A stretch of DNA of 64,000 nt from Bacteroidaceae bacterium (GCA_017466325.1 JAFTUK010000003.1:1-64000), one strand, 5' to 3'. Counted from the first letter of the stretch, positions 53,178 to 63,320 are shown. The notes: generated from the letters alone by a model not told the origin. Numbers and translations: made by a program.

Positions 53178-54194
53178 CTACCTTTGGATTTTACGTATTA
53201 ATATCCTTTCATAAAGGCGGACCAATTCTCCATCCTTATCCAAATATAAACGAGGTCCACCATTTAATTTCCCCAATCTCTTCCTAATAATGTCCATATT
53301 TGCCAACTCCAATCCTATGCCAATTATTTCGAACTGGTCAGGGTTATATTTATCTATAAATGTAATTGGTACGCCCATTACACCATCATAATCACAAGGA
53401 ATATACTCTGTTCGTGATACCTCTATAGCATCATAGTTTACATACCTTGGATATTCTTCTGGAGCGTACAACTTGTACAAGATTAAATCTTCATGACGTT
53501 CCTTATAATCAAGATTAGTAAACCACCTTACACCCTTAACGCGAATATACTTTCGTCCTGTTTCATCAATACCACATCCCGCAGCATTTAGTCCGTAATC
53601 ATCTGGTACCCAGAATTTTCTATCTCCACTATGAATACTCGCGCCAAACCACATTCTATTACTTTGAATTAATGGAAATATTTCTTTATAAGACAATGCA
53701 TTTACATTTCCTATTATCAAAAACTTCTTATCATACGCCATTAACTGCGCCACGAACTCACGGAAAAGAGAAAAGGGAGGGTTGGTTACAACTATATCTG
53801 CCTCTTTAAGCAACTCGACACACTCGGCACTACGGAAATCGCCATCACCTTTAAGTGGTTGCACACCTATTTCCTCTACATCAGGTATACGATTACCATT
53901 CTTATCCCCTTCGTATATTAGGTACACAGCCTGCTCGCTCTTATTGGTGCTGAACAAGTCCATATCCTGATTCTTATAACAAGTAGTTATAAGTTTCTTT
54001 AATCCAAGATACTCAAAATTATAGGCGAAGTACGTGAAAAAGTTACTTACACGAGGGTCATCACAGTTGCACAATACAGTCTTACCTCGAAAATGTTCGC
54101 GGTAGTGGCGCATTTCATTATTGATATCTTCAAGCTGAGTATAAAACTCATCCTTCTTTGCCTCCTTGGCCTTGTTCAGATTCTTATTTGCCAT
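53178..54194 (-). CDS. EcoRI-family adenine-specific DNA methyltransferase
   Basis: 338 residues, close to M.EcoRI in length. The N-terminus NKNLNKAKEAKKDEFYTQLE is typical of the family. An AdoMet-site-like segment (KTVLCNCDDPRVSNFFTYFA) precedes the catalytic motif NPPF (residues 138-141, IVVTNPPFSLFREFV). It should transfer methyl to adenine N6; whether the target is GAATTC cannot be read. No EcoRI-like endonuclease is present. The neighbours are DUF262-HNH (5 nt downstream), GIY-YIG and an upstream XRE regulator. Confidence 0.9.
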   Translation of the reverse strand: MANKNLNKAKEAKKDEFYTQLEDINNEMRHYREHFRGKTVLCNCDDPRVSNFFTYFAYNFEYLGLKKLITTCYKNQDMDLFSTNKSEQAVYLIYEGDKNGNRIPDVEEIGVQPLKGDGDFRSAECVELLKEADIVVTNPPFSLFREFVAQLMAYDKKFLIIGNVNALSYKEIFPLIQSNRMWFGASIHSGDRKFWVPDDYGLNAAGCGIDETGRKYIRVKGVRWFTNLDYKERHEDLILYKLYAPEEYPRYVNYDAIEVSRTEYIPCDYDGVMGVPITFIDKYNPDQFEIIGIGLELANMDIIRKRLGKLNGGPRLYLDKDGELVRLYERILIRKIQR

Positions 54195-54304
54195 ATCCTT
54201 GTTGCTCTTCGTTATTTATCAACCCCTTTAGATGCAGTGTTTCATATAGAAATTCTTTTCAAAGGGGCCTTCACACTTAAATATCCCAAAACAGTGATTA
54301 TATA

Positions 54305-54413
54305 TCAATATGTGGGACAGTGTCTCACTTTTTTAACACCATCAATCCACTGATTGTAATCATCTGTCGCAACAGAGTTTTTTGTATAATCACACCCTTG
54401 CTCATACTCCTTG
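54305..54413 (-). pseudogene. Orphan protein-like frame after the XRE gene
   Basis: In the frame offset from the XRE gene, 35 codons without a start read CKEYEQGCDYTKNSVATDDY and then NQWIDGVKKVRHCPTY before a stop. The composition looks protein-like (Trp, Cys, Tyr spread) and overlaps the XRE 3' end. It may be a decayed C-terminus joined by frameshift, or chance. The rest of the 54195-54401 spacer shows nothing else. Confidence 0.3.
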
Positions 54414-54629
54414 CAACATCATATACTGCTTATACTCCCTTATGATCAGTTCTTTTATATCCACCTCCAACAGGTCTGCAATCTTAAGCAGGCTACTGAG
54501 GTCTGGTTGCGATGAATTTGTACACCATTTTGAGACGGTAGACGGGTTAACCCCCAACTGCTCTGCCAACCATTTATTGGTACGTTTTTTCTCAACTAAA
54601 ACTACTTTTATGCGGTTTATATCTTCCAT
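54402..54629 (-). CDS. XRE-family regulator of the methyltransferase cassette
   Basis: 75 residues. A single helix-turn-helix domain (KKRTNKWLAEQLGVNPSTVS then KWCTNSSQPDLSSLLKIADL) nearly fills the protein, as in controller (C) proteins of restriction-modification systems. It is first in the minus-strand cassette, 207 nt before the methyltransferase start. A 17-bp near-perfect palindrome lies 26 nt upstream of its ATG and is a likely operator. Control of the nuclease and methyltransferase genes is inference. Confidence 0.82.
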   Translation of the reverse strand: MEDINRIKVVLVEKKRTNKWLAEQLGVNPSTVSKWCTNSSQPDLSSLLKIADLLEVDIKELIIREYKQYMMLQGV

Positions 54630-54654
54630 AACTTTGTTCGTTTGTAAAAAAAGT

Positions 54655-54671
54655 AGTGAATTAATTTCACT
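54655..54671. promoter_or_regulatory. Palindromic operator candidate for the XRE regulator
   Basis: AGTGAATTAATTTCACT is palindromic at all positions but one, centred 34 nt upstream of the XRE start. Confidence 0.5.
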
Positions 54672-55157
54672 TTAACTGCATAAAGGCGGAATTATTTGGG
54701 CATTCACCATGCCTATTCATGACTATCTCCCGTTTCCAGTACCATTAAGCCCTCCTGCATTTCAATATTGCCACGGGTAAACCTGCGTTGTCTGTCCCTG
54801 CCCTACAACAGAATCAAAGCAAAATACAAGTAAGGGGAAATCGTAGTAATCTTTGTCGTGATAAAAAACGAAGACGATAAACCAGATTTCTTTAAGACGA
54901 CTTAAAGTGAAACTCTCGTATTCAGTCGAAACTCTCTATACGCTCATATCCAGTACAACTCCAACGTCAATATCCCCACACTCCGAGTAGGCAACACAGT
55001 TCCCCGATAAGGAAACTGGAGTTCTCTCGTTGGGGAACTGGAGTTTCCTTACTGGGGAACTGACTTGGCCTTACCATGCGTGTGTCATCGTTCAAAATGA
55101 ACAATGCATACACAAAAACGGGCACGGCCGTGTCCCTGCTGTTGCTGTCCTGCAAAA
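54672..55157. other. Spacer between the XRE regulator and the ribosomal operon terminator
   Basis: No convincing gene on either strand. It holds the 22-bp palindromic array (54997-55062). A further AGTGAAACT near 54908 looks like an operator half-site. A 16-bp near-palindrome, GGGCACGGCCGTGTCC, lies at about 55119-55134. Confidence 0.6.
54997..55062. repeat. 22-bp palindromic repeat array, copy 2
   Basis: GGAAACTG (55011), GGGAACTG (55033) and GGGAACTG (55055) recur every 22 bp with the inverted halves GAGTTCTC and GAGTTTCC between, and CAGTTCCCC at the left edge. Same design as 11567-11632. Confidence 0.85.
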
Positions 55158-55195
55158 CTAAAAAAAGCGCCTCCCCTATCGTCAGGGAAGGCGCT
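55158..55195 (-). terminator. Terminator of the ribosomal protein operon
   Basis: On the minus strand AGCGCCTTCCC and GGGGAGGCGCT form a strong stem followed by TTTTTTAG, 21 nt after the rplQ stop. Confidence 0.9.
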
Positions 55196-55215
55196 CTGTT
55201 TATTGCAATTTAGAA

Positions 55216-55701
55216 TTATTCGGCACTTGCTGCGGTCTCTTCAGCAGTCTCTGCTGCGGGAGCCTCAGCTACAGGAGCTTCTGCTGCCTTCTTGCCGGAG
55301 CGGCGTGTGCGCTTGGCCTTCTTGGCAGTCTTTGCCATGTTCTCGTCGAAGTCTACCAACTCGATGAAGCACATGGGTGCATTATCGCTGGCACGGTTGC
55401 CAGTCTTAATAATACGGGTATAACCACCGGGACGGTCGCCAACCTTTGCGCTGATGGTGCTGAACAGCTCGGTGATAGCCTGCTTGTCCTGCAGGTAGCT
55501 GAACACTACGCGGCGTGCATTGGTTGTGTCTTCCTTTGAGCGGGTGATCATGGGCTCTACATACTTCTTCAGAGCCTTGGCCTTGGCCACAGTCGTAGTG
55601 ATTCTTTTGTGCATGATCAGAGAAACGGCCATGTTGCTCAGCATGGCTGCTCTGTGGGATGCAGTACGACTCAGGTGATTGAATTTCTTATTATGTCTCA
55701 T
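55216..55701 (-). CDS. rplQ: 50S ribosomal protein L17
   Basis: 161 residues. The L17 core has [20 protein letters not shown] and [21 protein letters not shown] Lys then Ala/Glu-rich tail of about 40 residues follows ([20 protein letters not shown]...), a low-complexity extension common in Bacteroidetes L17. It is the last gene of the operon, before a strong terminator. Confidence 0.96.
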   Translation of the reverse strand: MRHNKKFNHLSRTASHRAAMLSNMAVSLIMHKRITTTVAKAKALKKYVEPMITRSKEDTTNARRVVFSYLQDKQAITELFSTISAKVGDRPGGYTRIIKTGNRASDNAPMCFIELVDFDENMAKTAKKAKRTRRSGKKAAEAPVAEAPAAETAEETAASAE

Positions 55702-55709
55702 AAGTTTTC

Positions 55710-56702
55710 TTAATCTTTATCTAATTTGTATCTTGAGATGTCGGTTCCAAACGACAGATTCAGACTCTCCAGCAAATCATCAAGCTCGGTGAGCGATTTC
55801 TTACCGAAGTTGCGGAACTTGAGCAGGTCGGTCTTGTTGTACTGAACAAGGTCGCCCAGAGTGTCCACGTCGGCTGCCTTCAGGCAGTTGAGGGCGCGTA
55901 CGCTGAGATCCATGTCGACAAGCTTGGTCTTCAGCAACTGGCGCATGTGAAGTACTTCCTCGTCGAACTCCTCGTTGCTCTCAGCATCGCAGTTCTCCAG
56001 AGTGATCTTGTCGTCGGAGAAGAGCATGAAGTGATAGATGAGGATCTTGGCGGCTTCCTTCAAAGCGTCCTTCGGGTGAATGGAACCATCAGTTGTGATC
56101 TCCAGTATGAGCTTCTCGTAGTCAGTCTTCTGCTCTACGCGATAGTTCTCTACTGCATACTTCACGTTTCTGATAGGAGTATAAATTGAATCGATGGGTA
56201 TGACATTCACGTCGGTGCAGTACTCGCGGTTCTCCTCGGAGGGAACGTAACCGCGGCCCTTGTTTATGCCAATCTCCATCTGCATCGTTGCCTTGGCATC
56301 CAGATGGCAAATAACTAAGTCAGGGTTTAACACTTCAAATCCAGTCAGATACTTGTTGAAGTCACCAGCCTTGAGTTCTGTCTTGCCCTCAACCTTGATG
56401 CTCACTTTCTCTGTCTCGAATTCATCTACTAACTGCTTGAAGCGAACCTGCTTCAAGTTAAGTATAATGTTGGTGACATCCTCCTTCACACCGGGAACGG
56501 TGGCAAACTCGTGCTCGACGCCGCGGATTGAAACTGTGTTGATGGCAAAACCATCGAGTGAAGAAAGAAGTATGCGGCGCAAAGCATTACCTATGGTAGT
56601 ACCGAAGCCACCCTCCAGAGGACGGAACTCGAACTTGCCGTACTTGTCGTCCGCCTCCAACATTAATACCTTATCAGGTTTTTGAAATGCTAATATCGCC
56701 AT
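55710..56702 (-). CDS. rpoA: RNA polymerase alpha subunit
   Basis: 330 residues. The assembly NTD has [20 protein letters not shown] and [10 protein letters not shown]. The CTD (about 250-330) has [20 protein letters not shown] and [19 protein letters not shown], which contact DNA and activators. It lies 8 nt before rplQ and 9 nt after rpsD. Confidence 0.97.
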   Translation of the reverse strand: MAILAFQKPDKVLMLEADDKYGKFEFRPLEGGFGTTIGNALRRILLSSLDGFAINTVSIRGVEHEFATVPGVKEDVTNIILNLKQVRFKQLVDEFETEKVSIKVEGKTELKAGDFNKYLTGFEVLNPDLVICHLDAKATMQMEIGINKGRGYVPSEENREYCTDVNVIPIDSIYTPIRNVKYAVENYRVEQKTDYEKLILEITTDGSIHPKDALKEAAKILIYHFMLFSDDKITLENCDAESNEEFDEEVLHMRQLLKTKLVDMDLSVRALNCLKAADVDTLGDLVQYNKTDLLKFRNFGKKSLTELDDLLESLNLSFGTDISRYKLDKD

Positions 56703-56711
56703 CCTTAATTA

Positions 56712-57317
56712 TTATTTAGAGTACAATTCAACGATTAACTGCTCCTTGATATTCTCAGGAATATCTGCGCGCTCGGGCTTGTGAAGCAACTTGCCGGACT
56801 TGGTAGCCTCGTCCCACTCGATCCAGGGATACTTGCTGTGGTTGAAGCCTGCCAGCGCATCGCCGATAACCTCGAGGTTCTTGGCACGCTCGCGAACGCC
56901 CACGATCTGACCGGGCTTAACAGCATAGCTGGCTATGCCTACCACCTTACCGTCAACGGTAATGTGCTTGTGGTTGACCAGCTGGCGGGCAGCACGACGG
57001 GTGGGAGCGATACCCAGACGGTATACTACGTTGTCCAGACGGCACTCGAGGTTCTGCAGGAGAATCTCACCGGTGATACCGCTGGTACGTGCAGCCTTCT
57101 CGAACATGTTGCGGAACTGCTTCTCCAGAACGCCGTAGGTGTACTTGGCCTTCTGCTTCTCAGCCAACATCACACCGTACTCGGAGGTCTTGCGGCGACG
57201 GTTGTTACCGTGCTGGCCGGGAGGGAAGTTTCTGCGTGAACGTACTTTCTCAGAGCCCAAAATGGTCTCGCCGAAACGGCGGTCAATTCTTGATTTAGGT
57301 CCAGTATATCTTGCCAT
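56712..57317 (-). CDS. rpsD: 30S ribosomal protein S4
   Basis: 201 residues. It nucleates 30S assembly by binding 16S rRNA. The S4 RNA-binding motif [20 protein letters not shown] and [16 protein letters not shown] is present. The N-terminal [14 protein letters not shown] lacks the zinc Cys set, so this is the zinc-free type. It is in the S13-S11-S4-rpoA-L17 block. Confidence 0.97.
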   Translation of the reverse strand: MARYTGPKSRIDRRFGETILGSEKVRSRRNFPPGQHGNNRRRKTSEYGVMLAEKQKAKYTYGVLEKQFRNMFEKAARTSGITGEILLQNLECRLDNVVYRLGIAPTRRAARQLVNHKHITVDGKVVGIASYAVKPGQIVGVRERAKNLEVIGDALAGFNHSKYPWIEWDEATKSGKLLHKPERADIPENIKEQLIVELYSK

Positions 57318-57353
57318 AATCTTTTACTTACTTTAATTTAGGTCCTTGGTGAA

Positions 57354-57743
57354 TTAAACTCTTCTTCTCTTGGGAGGACGGCAGCCGTTGTGAGGAAGTG
57401 GAGTAACGTCGATAATCTCGATTACCTCAATACCTGCACCGTGTACGGTACGGATAGCGGACTCGCGGCCGTTACCGGGACCCTTAACGTATGCCTTAAC
57501 CTTGCGCAGACCCAAATCGTAAGCGATCTTTGCACAATCCTGTGCTGCCATCTGGGCGGCGTAAGGAGTGTTCTTCTTACTGCCACGGAAACCCATCTTG
57601 CCGGCAGAAGACCAGGAGATTACCTGACCCTCGCTGTTAGCCAAAGACACGATGATATTATTGAAGGAACTGTGAACATGCAGCTGACCGAGAGCGTCAA
57701 CCTTCACATTTCTTTTCTTTGCTGCAACTGTTTTCTTTGCCAT
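57354..57743 (-). CDS. rpsK: 30S ribosomal protein S11
   Basis: 129 residues. Conserved [38 protein letters not shown] and the C-terminal [18 protein letters not shown] identify S11. It is 10 nt after rpsM. Confidence 0.97.
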   Translation of the reverse strand: MAKKTVAAKKRNVKVDALGQLHVHSSFNNIIVSLANSEGQVISWSSAGKMGFRGSKKNTPYAAQMAAQDCAKIAYDLGLRKVKAYVKGPGNGRESAIRTVHGAGIEVIEIIDVTPLPHNGCRPPKRRRV

Positions 57744-57753
57744 ATCTCAATTA

Positions 57754-58134
57754 TTATTTAGTAGCCTTTTTCTTGTTAGCAACGGTCTTCTTCTTACCCT
57801 TACGTGTACGAGCGTTGTTCTTGGTGCTCTGGCCACGAACGGGAAGACCATTACGATGACGAACGCCACGATAGCAACCGATATCCATCAGTCGCTTGAT
57901 GTTCAGAGAAATTTCACTGCGGAGGTCGCCCTCAACCTTGTACTCGGCAGCAATCACCTCACGGATCTTACCGGCCTCGTCGTCGGTCCAGTCACAAACC
58001 TTCTTGTCCTTGTCGACACCAGCCTTCTCCAAAATCTTGGCTGAGCTACTGCGACCTATACCATAAACATAGGTCAAAGCGATTTCGCCTCTCTTGTTCT
58101 GAGGCAAATCTACACCAACAATTCTAATTGCCAT
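57754..58134 (-). CDS. rpsM: 30S ribosomal protein S13
   Basis: 126 residues. It contacts the 50S subunit at the head of the 30S. Starts [20 protein letters not shown], then helix-two-turn-helix [17 protein letters not shown], and [19 protein letters not shown] near the end. Confidence 0.97.
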   Translation of the reverse strand: MAIRIVGVDLPQNKRGEIALTYVYGIGRSSSAKILEKAGVDKDKKVCDWTDDEAGKIREVIAAEYKVEGDLRSEISLNIKRLMDIGCYRGVRHRNGLPVRGQSTKNNARTRKGKKKTVANKKKATK

Positions 58135-58160
58135 ATACTATTATTCTTTTTTGCAATAAA

Positions 58161-58277
58161 TTAACCCTGACGTGTCTTGAACTTAGGGTTCTTCTTGTTA
58201 ATAACATACAAACGACCCTTGCGACGGACAATCTTGCAATCAGGGGTACGTTTCTTCAATGAAGCTCTTGTTTTCAT
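58161..58277 (-). CDS. rpmJ: 50S ribosomal protein L36
   Basis: 38 residues: [20 protein letters not shown], then a [18 protein letters not shown] end. Only one Cys remains of the zinc set, so this is the zinc-independent form. It lies between infA and rpsM. Confidence 0.95.
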   Translation of the reverse strand: MKTRASLKKRTPDCKIVRRKGRLYVINKKNPKFKTRQG

Positions 58278-58289
58278 ATTTAATGTCTA

Positions 58290-58511
58290 TTATTTGTATC
58301 TGAATACGATGCGACCCTTCGTCAAGTCGTATGGACTCATCTCCACCTTGACCTTATCACCGGGAAGGATCTTGATGTAGTGCATTCTCATCTTGCCACT
58401 GATGGTGCATAGTATCTGCGCTCCGATCTTGTCAAGTTCAACGCGGAAGTTGGCATTGGAGAGAGCCTCCACAACTACACCATCCTGTTCTATAACTGCC
58501 TGCTTTGCCAT
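58290..58511 (-). CDS. infA: Translation initiation factor IF-1
   Basis: 73 residues, a single OB fold. [34 protein letters not shown] and [11 protein letters not shown] are typical. It is placed between map and rpmJ as in most bacteria. Confidence 0.97.
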   Translation of the reverse strand: MAKQAVIEQDGVVVEALSNANFRVELDKIGAQILCTISGKMRMHYIKILPGDKVKVEMSPYDLTKGRIVFRYK

Positions 58512-58532
58512 TATTACCTTACAGCTCTGTTG

Positions 58533-59324
<792 letters not shown>

Positions 59325-59343
59325 CTTAGAGAAATCCCTAAAA

Positions 59344-60687
59344 TTACTGAGCCATTCCGTTGCGGCCGTGGATGCGGCCACTGCTCAACAGACCGTCATA
59401 GTGTCTCATCAACAAGTGACTTTCAATCTGCTGCAATGTATCGAGAACCACACCTACCAGAATCAGCAAGCTTGTACCTCCGAAGAACTGTGCAAATTCC
59501 TGTGACACTTTGAGAAAGCCAGCAAAAGCGGGCATACATGCAATGAGTGCAAGGAAAATAGAACCGGGGAATACCAAACGTGACATTATCTGATCAAGGT
59601 ACTCTGCTGTATCATGACCGGGACGAACACCGGGGATGAAACCATTGTTGCGCTTCATGTCCTCTGCCATCTGAACAGGATTCATAGTGATGGCGGTATA
59701 GAAATATGTGAATGCTATAATCAAGGCAGCAAACACAATGTTATACCACACACTGGTATGATCGCTGAGGGCAATCAATGCCGCAGAGGGATTCTCACCT
59801 CCGCTTATCATCTGCAACAGGGTTACAGGGATGAACATGATAGCCTGGGCAAAGATAATGGGCATTACATTGGCAGCGAATATCTTGAGAGGAATGTACT
59901 GACGTGAGCCTCCTACCTGCTGACCTGCATACATTCGCTTGGCGTACTGTACAGGCACCTTGCGTGTACCCTGAACCAACAGAATGGCAGCACAGATAAC
60001 GAGCATGAGAATAACCAACTCTACGGCGAACATGATCAGACCGCCACCGCTAAGGTTATTCAGACGTGCCACAAGTTCCTGACCGAATGCCTGGGGAAGA
60101 CGGGCGATAATACCGAGCATGATAATCAGTGAAACACCGTTACCGATACCCTTGTCGGTAATACGCTCACCCAGCCAAAGGATGAACATGCTGCCTGCTG
60201 CAAGAATGATGGTACTGGAAATGATGAAGAATGTCCAGTCCAACTCGGGATTCAAGGCACCGGCAGCCTGCATACGGAGGTTAATCAGATAAGAGGGAGC
60301 CTGGAACAGCAGAATGATGATTGTCAGCCAACGGGTGTACTGATTCATCTTTCTGCGTCCACTCTCACCCTCACGCTGCATCTTCTGGAAATGAGGTACA
60401 ACGAAGGCAAACAGTTGAATTACGATTGAAGCCGAGATGTATGGCATTATTCCCAATGCAAAGATAGATGCATTTGAGAAAGCACCACCAGAGAACATGT
60501 TCAACAGAGACATCAAACCTGTGTTTGTCTGCTCGTGCAACTGGGCCAATGCGTTAGGATTGATACCGGGAAGCACGACAAACGAACCGAAACGATATAC
60601 TGCTGCCAGAGCCAAGGTCCACAAGATACGGGTTCTCAGGTCCTCAACGCTCCAGATGTTCTTTATGGTTTCAATAAACTTTTTCAT
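59344..60687 (-). CDS. secY: Preprotein translocase subunit SecY
   Basis: 447 residues with ten membrane helices, the protein-conducting channel in the inner membrane. Conserved features are the N-terminal LRTRILWTLALAAVYRFGSF, plug-region GGAFSNASIFALGIMPYISA, RITDKGIGNGVSLIIM, and the cytoplasmic loop GFIPGVRPGHDTAEYLDQIM. It lies 5 nt downstream of rplO. Confidence 0.97.
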   Translation of the reverse strand: MKKFIETIKNIWSVEDLRTRILWTLALAAVYRFGSFVVLPGINPNALAQLHEQTNTGLMSLLNMFSGGAFSNASIFALGIMPYISASIVIQLFAFVVPHFQKMQREGESGRRKMNQYTRWLTIIILLFQAPSYLINLRMQAAGALNPELDWTFFIISSTIILAAGSMFILWLGERITDKGIGNGVSLIIMLGIIARLPQAFGQELVARLNNLSGGGLIMFAVELVILMLVICAAILLVQGTRKVPVQYAKRMYAGQQVGGSRQYIPLKIFAANVMPIIFAQAIMFIPVTLLQMISGGENPSAALIALSDHTSVWYNIVFAALIIAFTYFYTAITMNPVQMAEDMKRNNGFIPGVRPGHDTAEYLDQIMSRLVFPGSIFLALIACMPAFAGFLKVSQEFAQFFGGTSLLILVGVVLDTLQQIESHLLMRHYDGLLSSGRIHGRNGMAQ

Positions 60688-60692
60688 ACTGT

Positions 60693-61136
60693 TTACAGTT
60701 TAGTAGCAGTACCACCGGCAGCAACGATAGCAGCCTCGGCAGACTTGGAGAAGGCATTTGCAGTAACCTCAACCTTAGCGCTCAAAGTGCCGTTGCCGAG
60801 AACCTTAACAAGCTGGCCGGCCTTGGCAAAACCTGCAGCAACGATCTCGGCAACACCGATTGTGGTGACGCCCTTCTCGGCCATTGTCTGCAGAGAGCTC
60901 AGATTTACTGCCTGATACTCTACATGATTGATATTCTTGAAGCCGAACTTAGGCAGACGACGCTGCAAAGGCATCTGACCACCCTCGAAACCGATCTTCT
61001 TCTTGTAACCGGAACGAGCCTTGGCACCCTTGTGACCACGGGTAGAAGTACCACCCAAACCACTGCCGGGACCGCGACCAATTCGACGCTCGCTGTGAGT
61101 AGAGCCTGCAGCGGGCTTCAATGTATTTAACTTCAT
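60693..61136 (-). CDS. rplO: 50S ribosomal protein L15
   Basis: 147 residues. Gly/Arg-rich N-terminus RIGRGPGSGLGGTSTRGHKG and QMPLQRRLPKFGFKN are diagnostic. It lies between rpmD and secY. Confidence 0.97.
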   Translation of the reverse strand: MKLNTLKPAAGSTHSERRIGRGPGSGLGGTSTRGHKGAKARSGYKKKIGFEGGQMPLQRRLPKFGFKNINHVEYQAVNLSSLQTMAEKGVTTIGVAEIVAAGFAKAGQLVKVLGNGTLSAKVEVTANAFSKSAEAAIVAAGGTATKL

Positions 61137-61171
61137 AACGTTTTCAGTTTTTTAATTGAATAAAACTTGAA

Positions 61172-61348
61172 TTAGTCAATAACCTTCACCAAGTGATGAA
61201 CAGTCTGAATCAAACCGCGTGTGCAGGCATTGTCCTCCAACTCGACAATCTGATTCAACTTCTTCAGGCCCATAGTATCCAGGGTTGCCTTCTGGCGCTT
61301 AGGAGCATGGATACGGCTCTTGACTTGCTGTACTTTAATAGTTGCCAT
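61172..61348 (-). CDS. rpmD: 50S ribosomal protein L30
   Basis: 58 residues: MATIKVQQVKSRIHAPKRQK, then a TLDTMGLKKLNQIVELED core and LIQTVHHLVKVID end. It lies between rpsE and rplO, the expected place. Confidence 0.95.
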   Translation of the reverse strand: MATIKVQQVKSRIHAPKRQKATLDTMGLKKLNQIVELEDNACTRGLIQTVHHLVKVID

Positions 61349-61371
61349 AATACGTTTCTCCTTTACTAAGT

Positions 61372-61881
61372 TTAACCACGGAATACTTTCTCCACACTGA
61401 TACCACGGCTCTGAGCCACCTGACGGGCGTCACGCATGCTTGCAAGAGCAGCGATAGTGGCCTTTACCAGGTTGTGGGGGTTGGAAGAACCCTTTGACTT
61501 GGCCAGACAGTCAGTAACGCCTACGCTCTCCAACACTGCACGCATAGCACCACCGGCAACAACACCGGTACCATGGCTTGCAGGCATGATGAGAACATCA
61601 GCACCGCCGAACTTTGCAGCAGCCTCGTGAGGTACGGTACCCTTGATTACGGGAACCTGAACGAGGTTCTTCTTGGCAGCCTCTACACCCTTGGCAATGG
61701 CAGCAGTCACTTCACCGGCCTTACCCAGACCCCAGCCGATAACGCCGTTCTCGTTACCTACCACGACGATTGCGCTGAAAGTGAATGTACGGCCACCCTT
61801 GGTAACCTTAGTAACGCGGTTGATAGCAACCAAACGGTCCTTCAATTCCTCGCTATTGATATTTATGTTCTTAATTGCCAT
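61372..61881 (-). CDS. rpsE: 30S ribosomal protein S5
   Basis: 169 residues. The dsRNA-binding N-terminal domain has [20 protein letters not shown] and [13 protein letters not shown]. The C-terminal domain has [19 protein letters not shown]. It acts in decoding fidelity. It lies 8 nt after rplR. Confidence 0.97.
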   Translation of the reverse strand: MAIKNININSEELKDRLVAINRVTKVTKGGRTFTFSAIVVVGNENGVIGWGLGKAGEVTAAIAKGVEAAKKNLVQVPVIKGTVPHEAAAKFGGADVLIMPASHGTGVVAGGAMRAVLESVGVTDCLAKSKGSSNPHNLVKATIAALASMRDARQVAQSRGISVEKVFRG

Positions 61882-61889
61882 AATCGTTA

Positions 61890-62231
61890 TTAGAATTTAA
61901 GTCCTCCGTTACGTGCAGCGTCAGCCACTTCCTTAACTCTACCATGGTACAGATAGCCATTACGGTCGAACACAACTGCTGTGATACCGGCCTCGAGAGC
62001 CTTCTTGGCAATCAACTCGCCAACCTTTGCAGCCTGCTCCTTCTTGGGGCAAGCCTCCATGCCGAGGCTGTTAGCGCTTACCAGTGTGGTACCGGTCAGG
62101 TCGTTGATGATCTGTACATAAATCTGCTTGTTGCTGCGGAAAACGCTCATACGAGGACGTGCGGCAGTACCAGAGATCTTGTTACGAACTCTATATTTGA
62201 TCTTAATTCGTCTTTCTAATTTTGTTGTCAT
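61890..62231 (-). CDS. rplR: 50S ribosomal protein L18
   Basis: 113 residues. [37 protein letters not shown] and [20 protein letters not shown] mark L18, a 5S rRNA-binding protein. Confidence 0.97.
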   Translation of the reverse strand: MTTKLERRIKIKYRVRNKISGTAARPRMSVFRSNKQIYVQIINDLTGTTLVSANSLGMEACPKKEQAAKVGELIAKKALEAGITAVVFDRNGYLYHGRVKEVADAARNGGLKF

Positions 62232-62251
62232 AATCTTACAGTTTTAAAGAT

Positions 62252-62818
62252 TTACTTTGCACCTGCTGACTTACCAGACTTTCTGCGTACGACCTCACCA
62301 GCAAAGAGGACACCCTTGCCCTTGTAAGGTTCGGGCTTACGGAAAGAACGAATTTTTGCACATACCTGACCCAGCAACTGCTTGTCGCAAGACTCCAGGA
62401 TAATCAGAGGATTCTGGTTTCTCTCAGACTTGGTCTCAACCTTAATCTCAGAAGGCAACTGAATGAAGATGCTGTGAGTGAAACCCAGAGACAACTCTAT
62501 CAGGTTACCCTGATTGCTTACACGGAAACCAACACCTACGAGCTCAAGAGTCTTCTTGTAACCTTCGCTTACACCGACTACCATGTTGTTAACCAGTGAA
62601 CGGTACAGACCATGATAAGCATGCTTCTGCTTTGCGTCGATATCAGCAGCCTCGTCAATCTCGAATGTAACTTCTGTTCCAGAAATCTTCACCAGGATAG
62701 AGGGATTGATAGCCTGGCTCATCTCTCCCTTGGGACCCTTCACGCTAACAACGTTGTCGCTGTAGTTGATGGTAACACCTGCGGGAATAGTAATGGGCAA
62801 TTTACCTATTCTTGACAT
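62252..62818 (-). CDS. rplF: 50S ribosomal protein L6
   Basis: 188 residues. SRIGKLPITIPAGVTI, VSVKGPKGEMS and the C-terminal IRSFRKPEPYKGKGVLFAGE are typical. It is near the GTPase centre of the 50S subunit. Confidence 0.97.
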   Translation of the reverse strand: MSRIGKLPITIPAGVTINYSDNVVSVKGPKGEMSQAINPSILVKISGTEVTFEIDEAADIDAKQKHAYHGLYRSLVNNMVVGVSEGYKKTLELVGVGFRVSNQGNLIELSLGFTHSIFIQLPSEIKVETKSERNQNPLIILESCDKQLLGQVCAKIRSFRKPEPYKGKGVLFAGEVVRRKSGKSAGAK

Positions 62819-62833
62819 TGCTAAATCCTCCTA

Positions 62834-63229
62834 TTAATATACGTAACAAAGGACCTCACCACCGATCTTCAGCTCAGCGGCCTCCTTGTTAGTCATTACA
62901 CCCTTGGATGTGGATATGATAGCAATACCCAGTCCGTTAATAACACGAGGCATATCCTTGTAGCCGGTGTACTTACGCATACCGGGAGTTGATATACGGA
63001 TCAACTTCTTGATAGCGTTCTGACGAGTCTGCTCGTCGTACTTCAAGGCTACCTTGATTGTACCCTGAGGTCCATCCTCAATGAACTTGTAGTTCAGAAT
63101 GTAACCCTTCTCGAAGAGAATCTTGGTGATTTCCTTCTTCAAATTTGACGCAGGACATTCTACCACACGGTGCTTTGCCTGGATTGCATTACGCAAGCGC
63201 GTCAAATAATCTGCAATTGGATCTGTCAT
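62834..63229 (-). CDS. rpsH: 30S ribosomal protein S8
   Basis: 131 residues. TDPIADYLTRLRNA at the start and INGLGIAIISTSKGVMTNKE near the end identify S8. S8 binds 16S rRNA and in E. coli also represses its own operon. It is preceded by an unusually long 102-nt spacer with two hairpins. Confidence 0.97.
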   Translation of the reverse strand: MTDPIADYLTRLRNAIQAKHRVVECPASNLKKEITKILFEKGYILNYKFIEDGPQGTIKVALKYDEQTRQNAIKKLIRISTPGMRKYTGYKDMPRVINGLGIAIISTSKGVMTNKEAAELKIGGEVLCYVY

Positions 63230-63245
63230 TTTTTTTAGGTTTTAA

Positions 63246-63320
63246 TTAATCGGGACTATCCCGACAATATTAAAAGATAACTATATGATTTCTTGACGTG
63301 CCCCAAAAGGGCCCGTCAAG
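63246..63320 (-). promoter_or_regulatory. Two hairpins in the rpsN-rpsH spacer
   Basis: CTTGACGTGCCC / GGGCCCGTCAAG (63292-63320, one mismatch, AAAA-containing loop), and the smaller CGGGA/TCCCG stem (63250-63263). The other spacers in this operon are mostly under 40 nt. A translational control site is possible. Confidence 0.4.

Noticed and set aside
54997-55062. CRISPR-like repeats near the defence cassette
   Set aside because: The period is only 22 bp with 5-6 bp between palindromic halves, and the same array occurs in a kinase leader; there are no spacers or cas genes.
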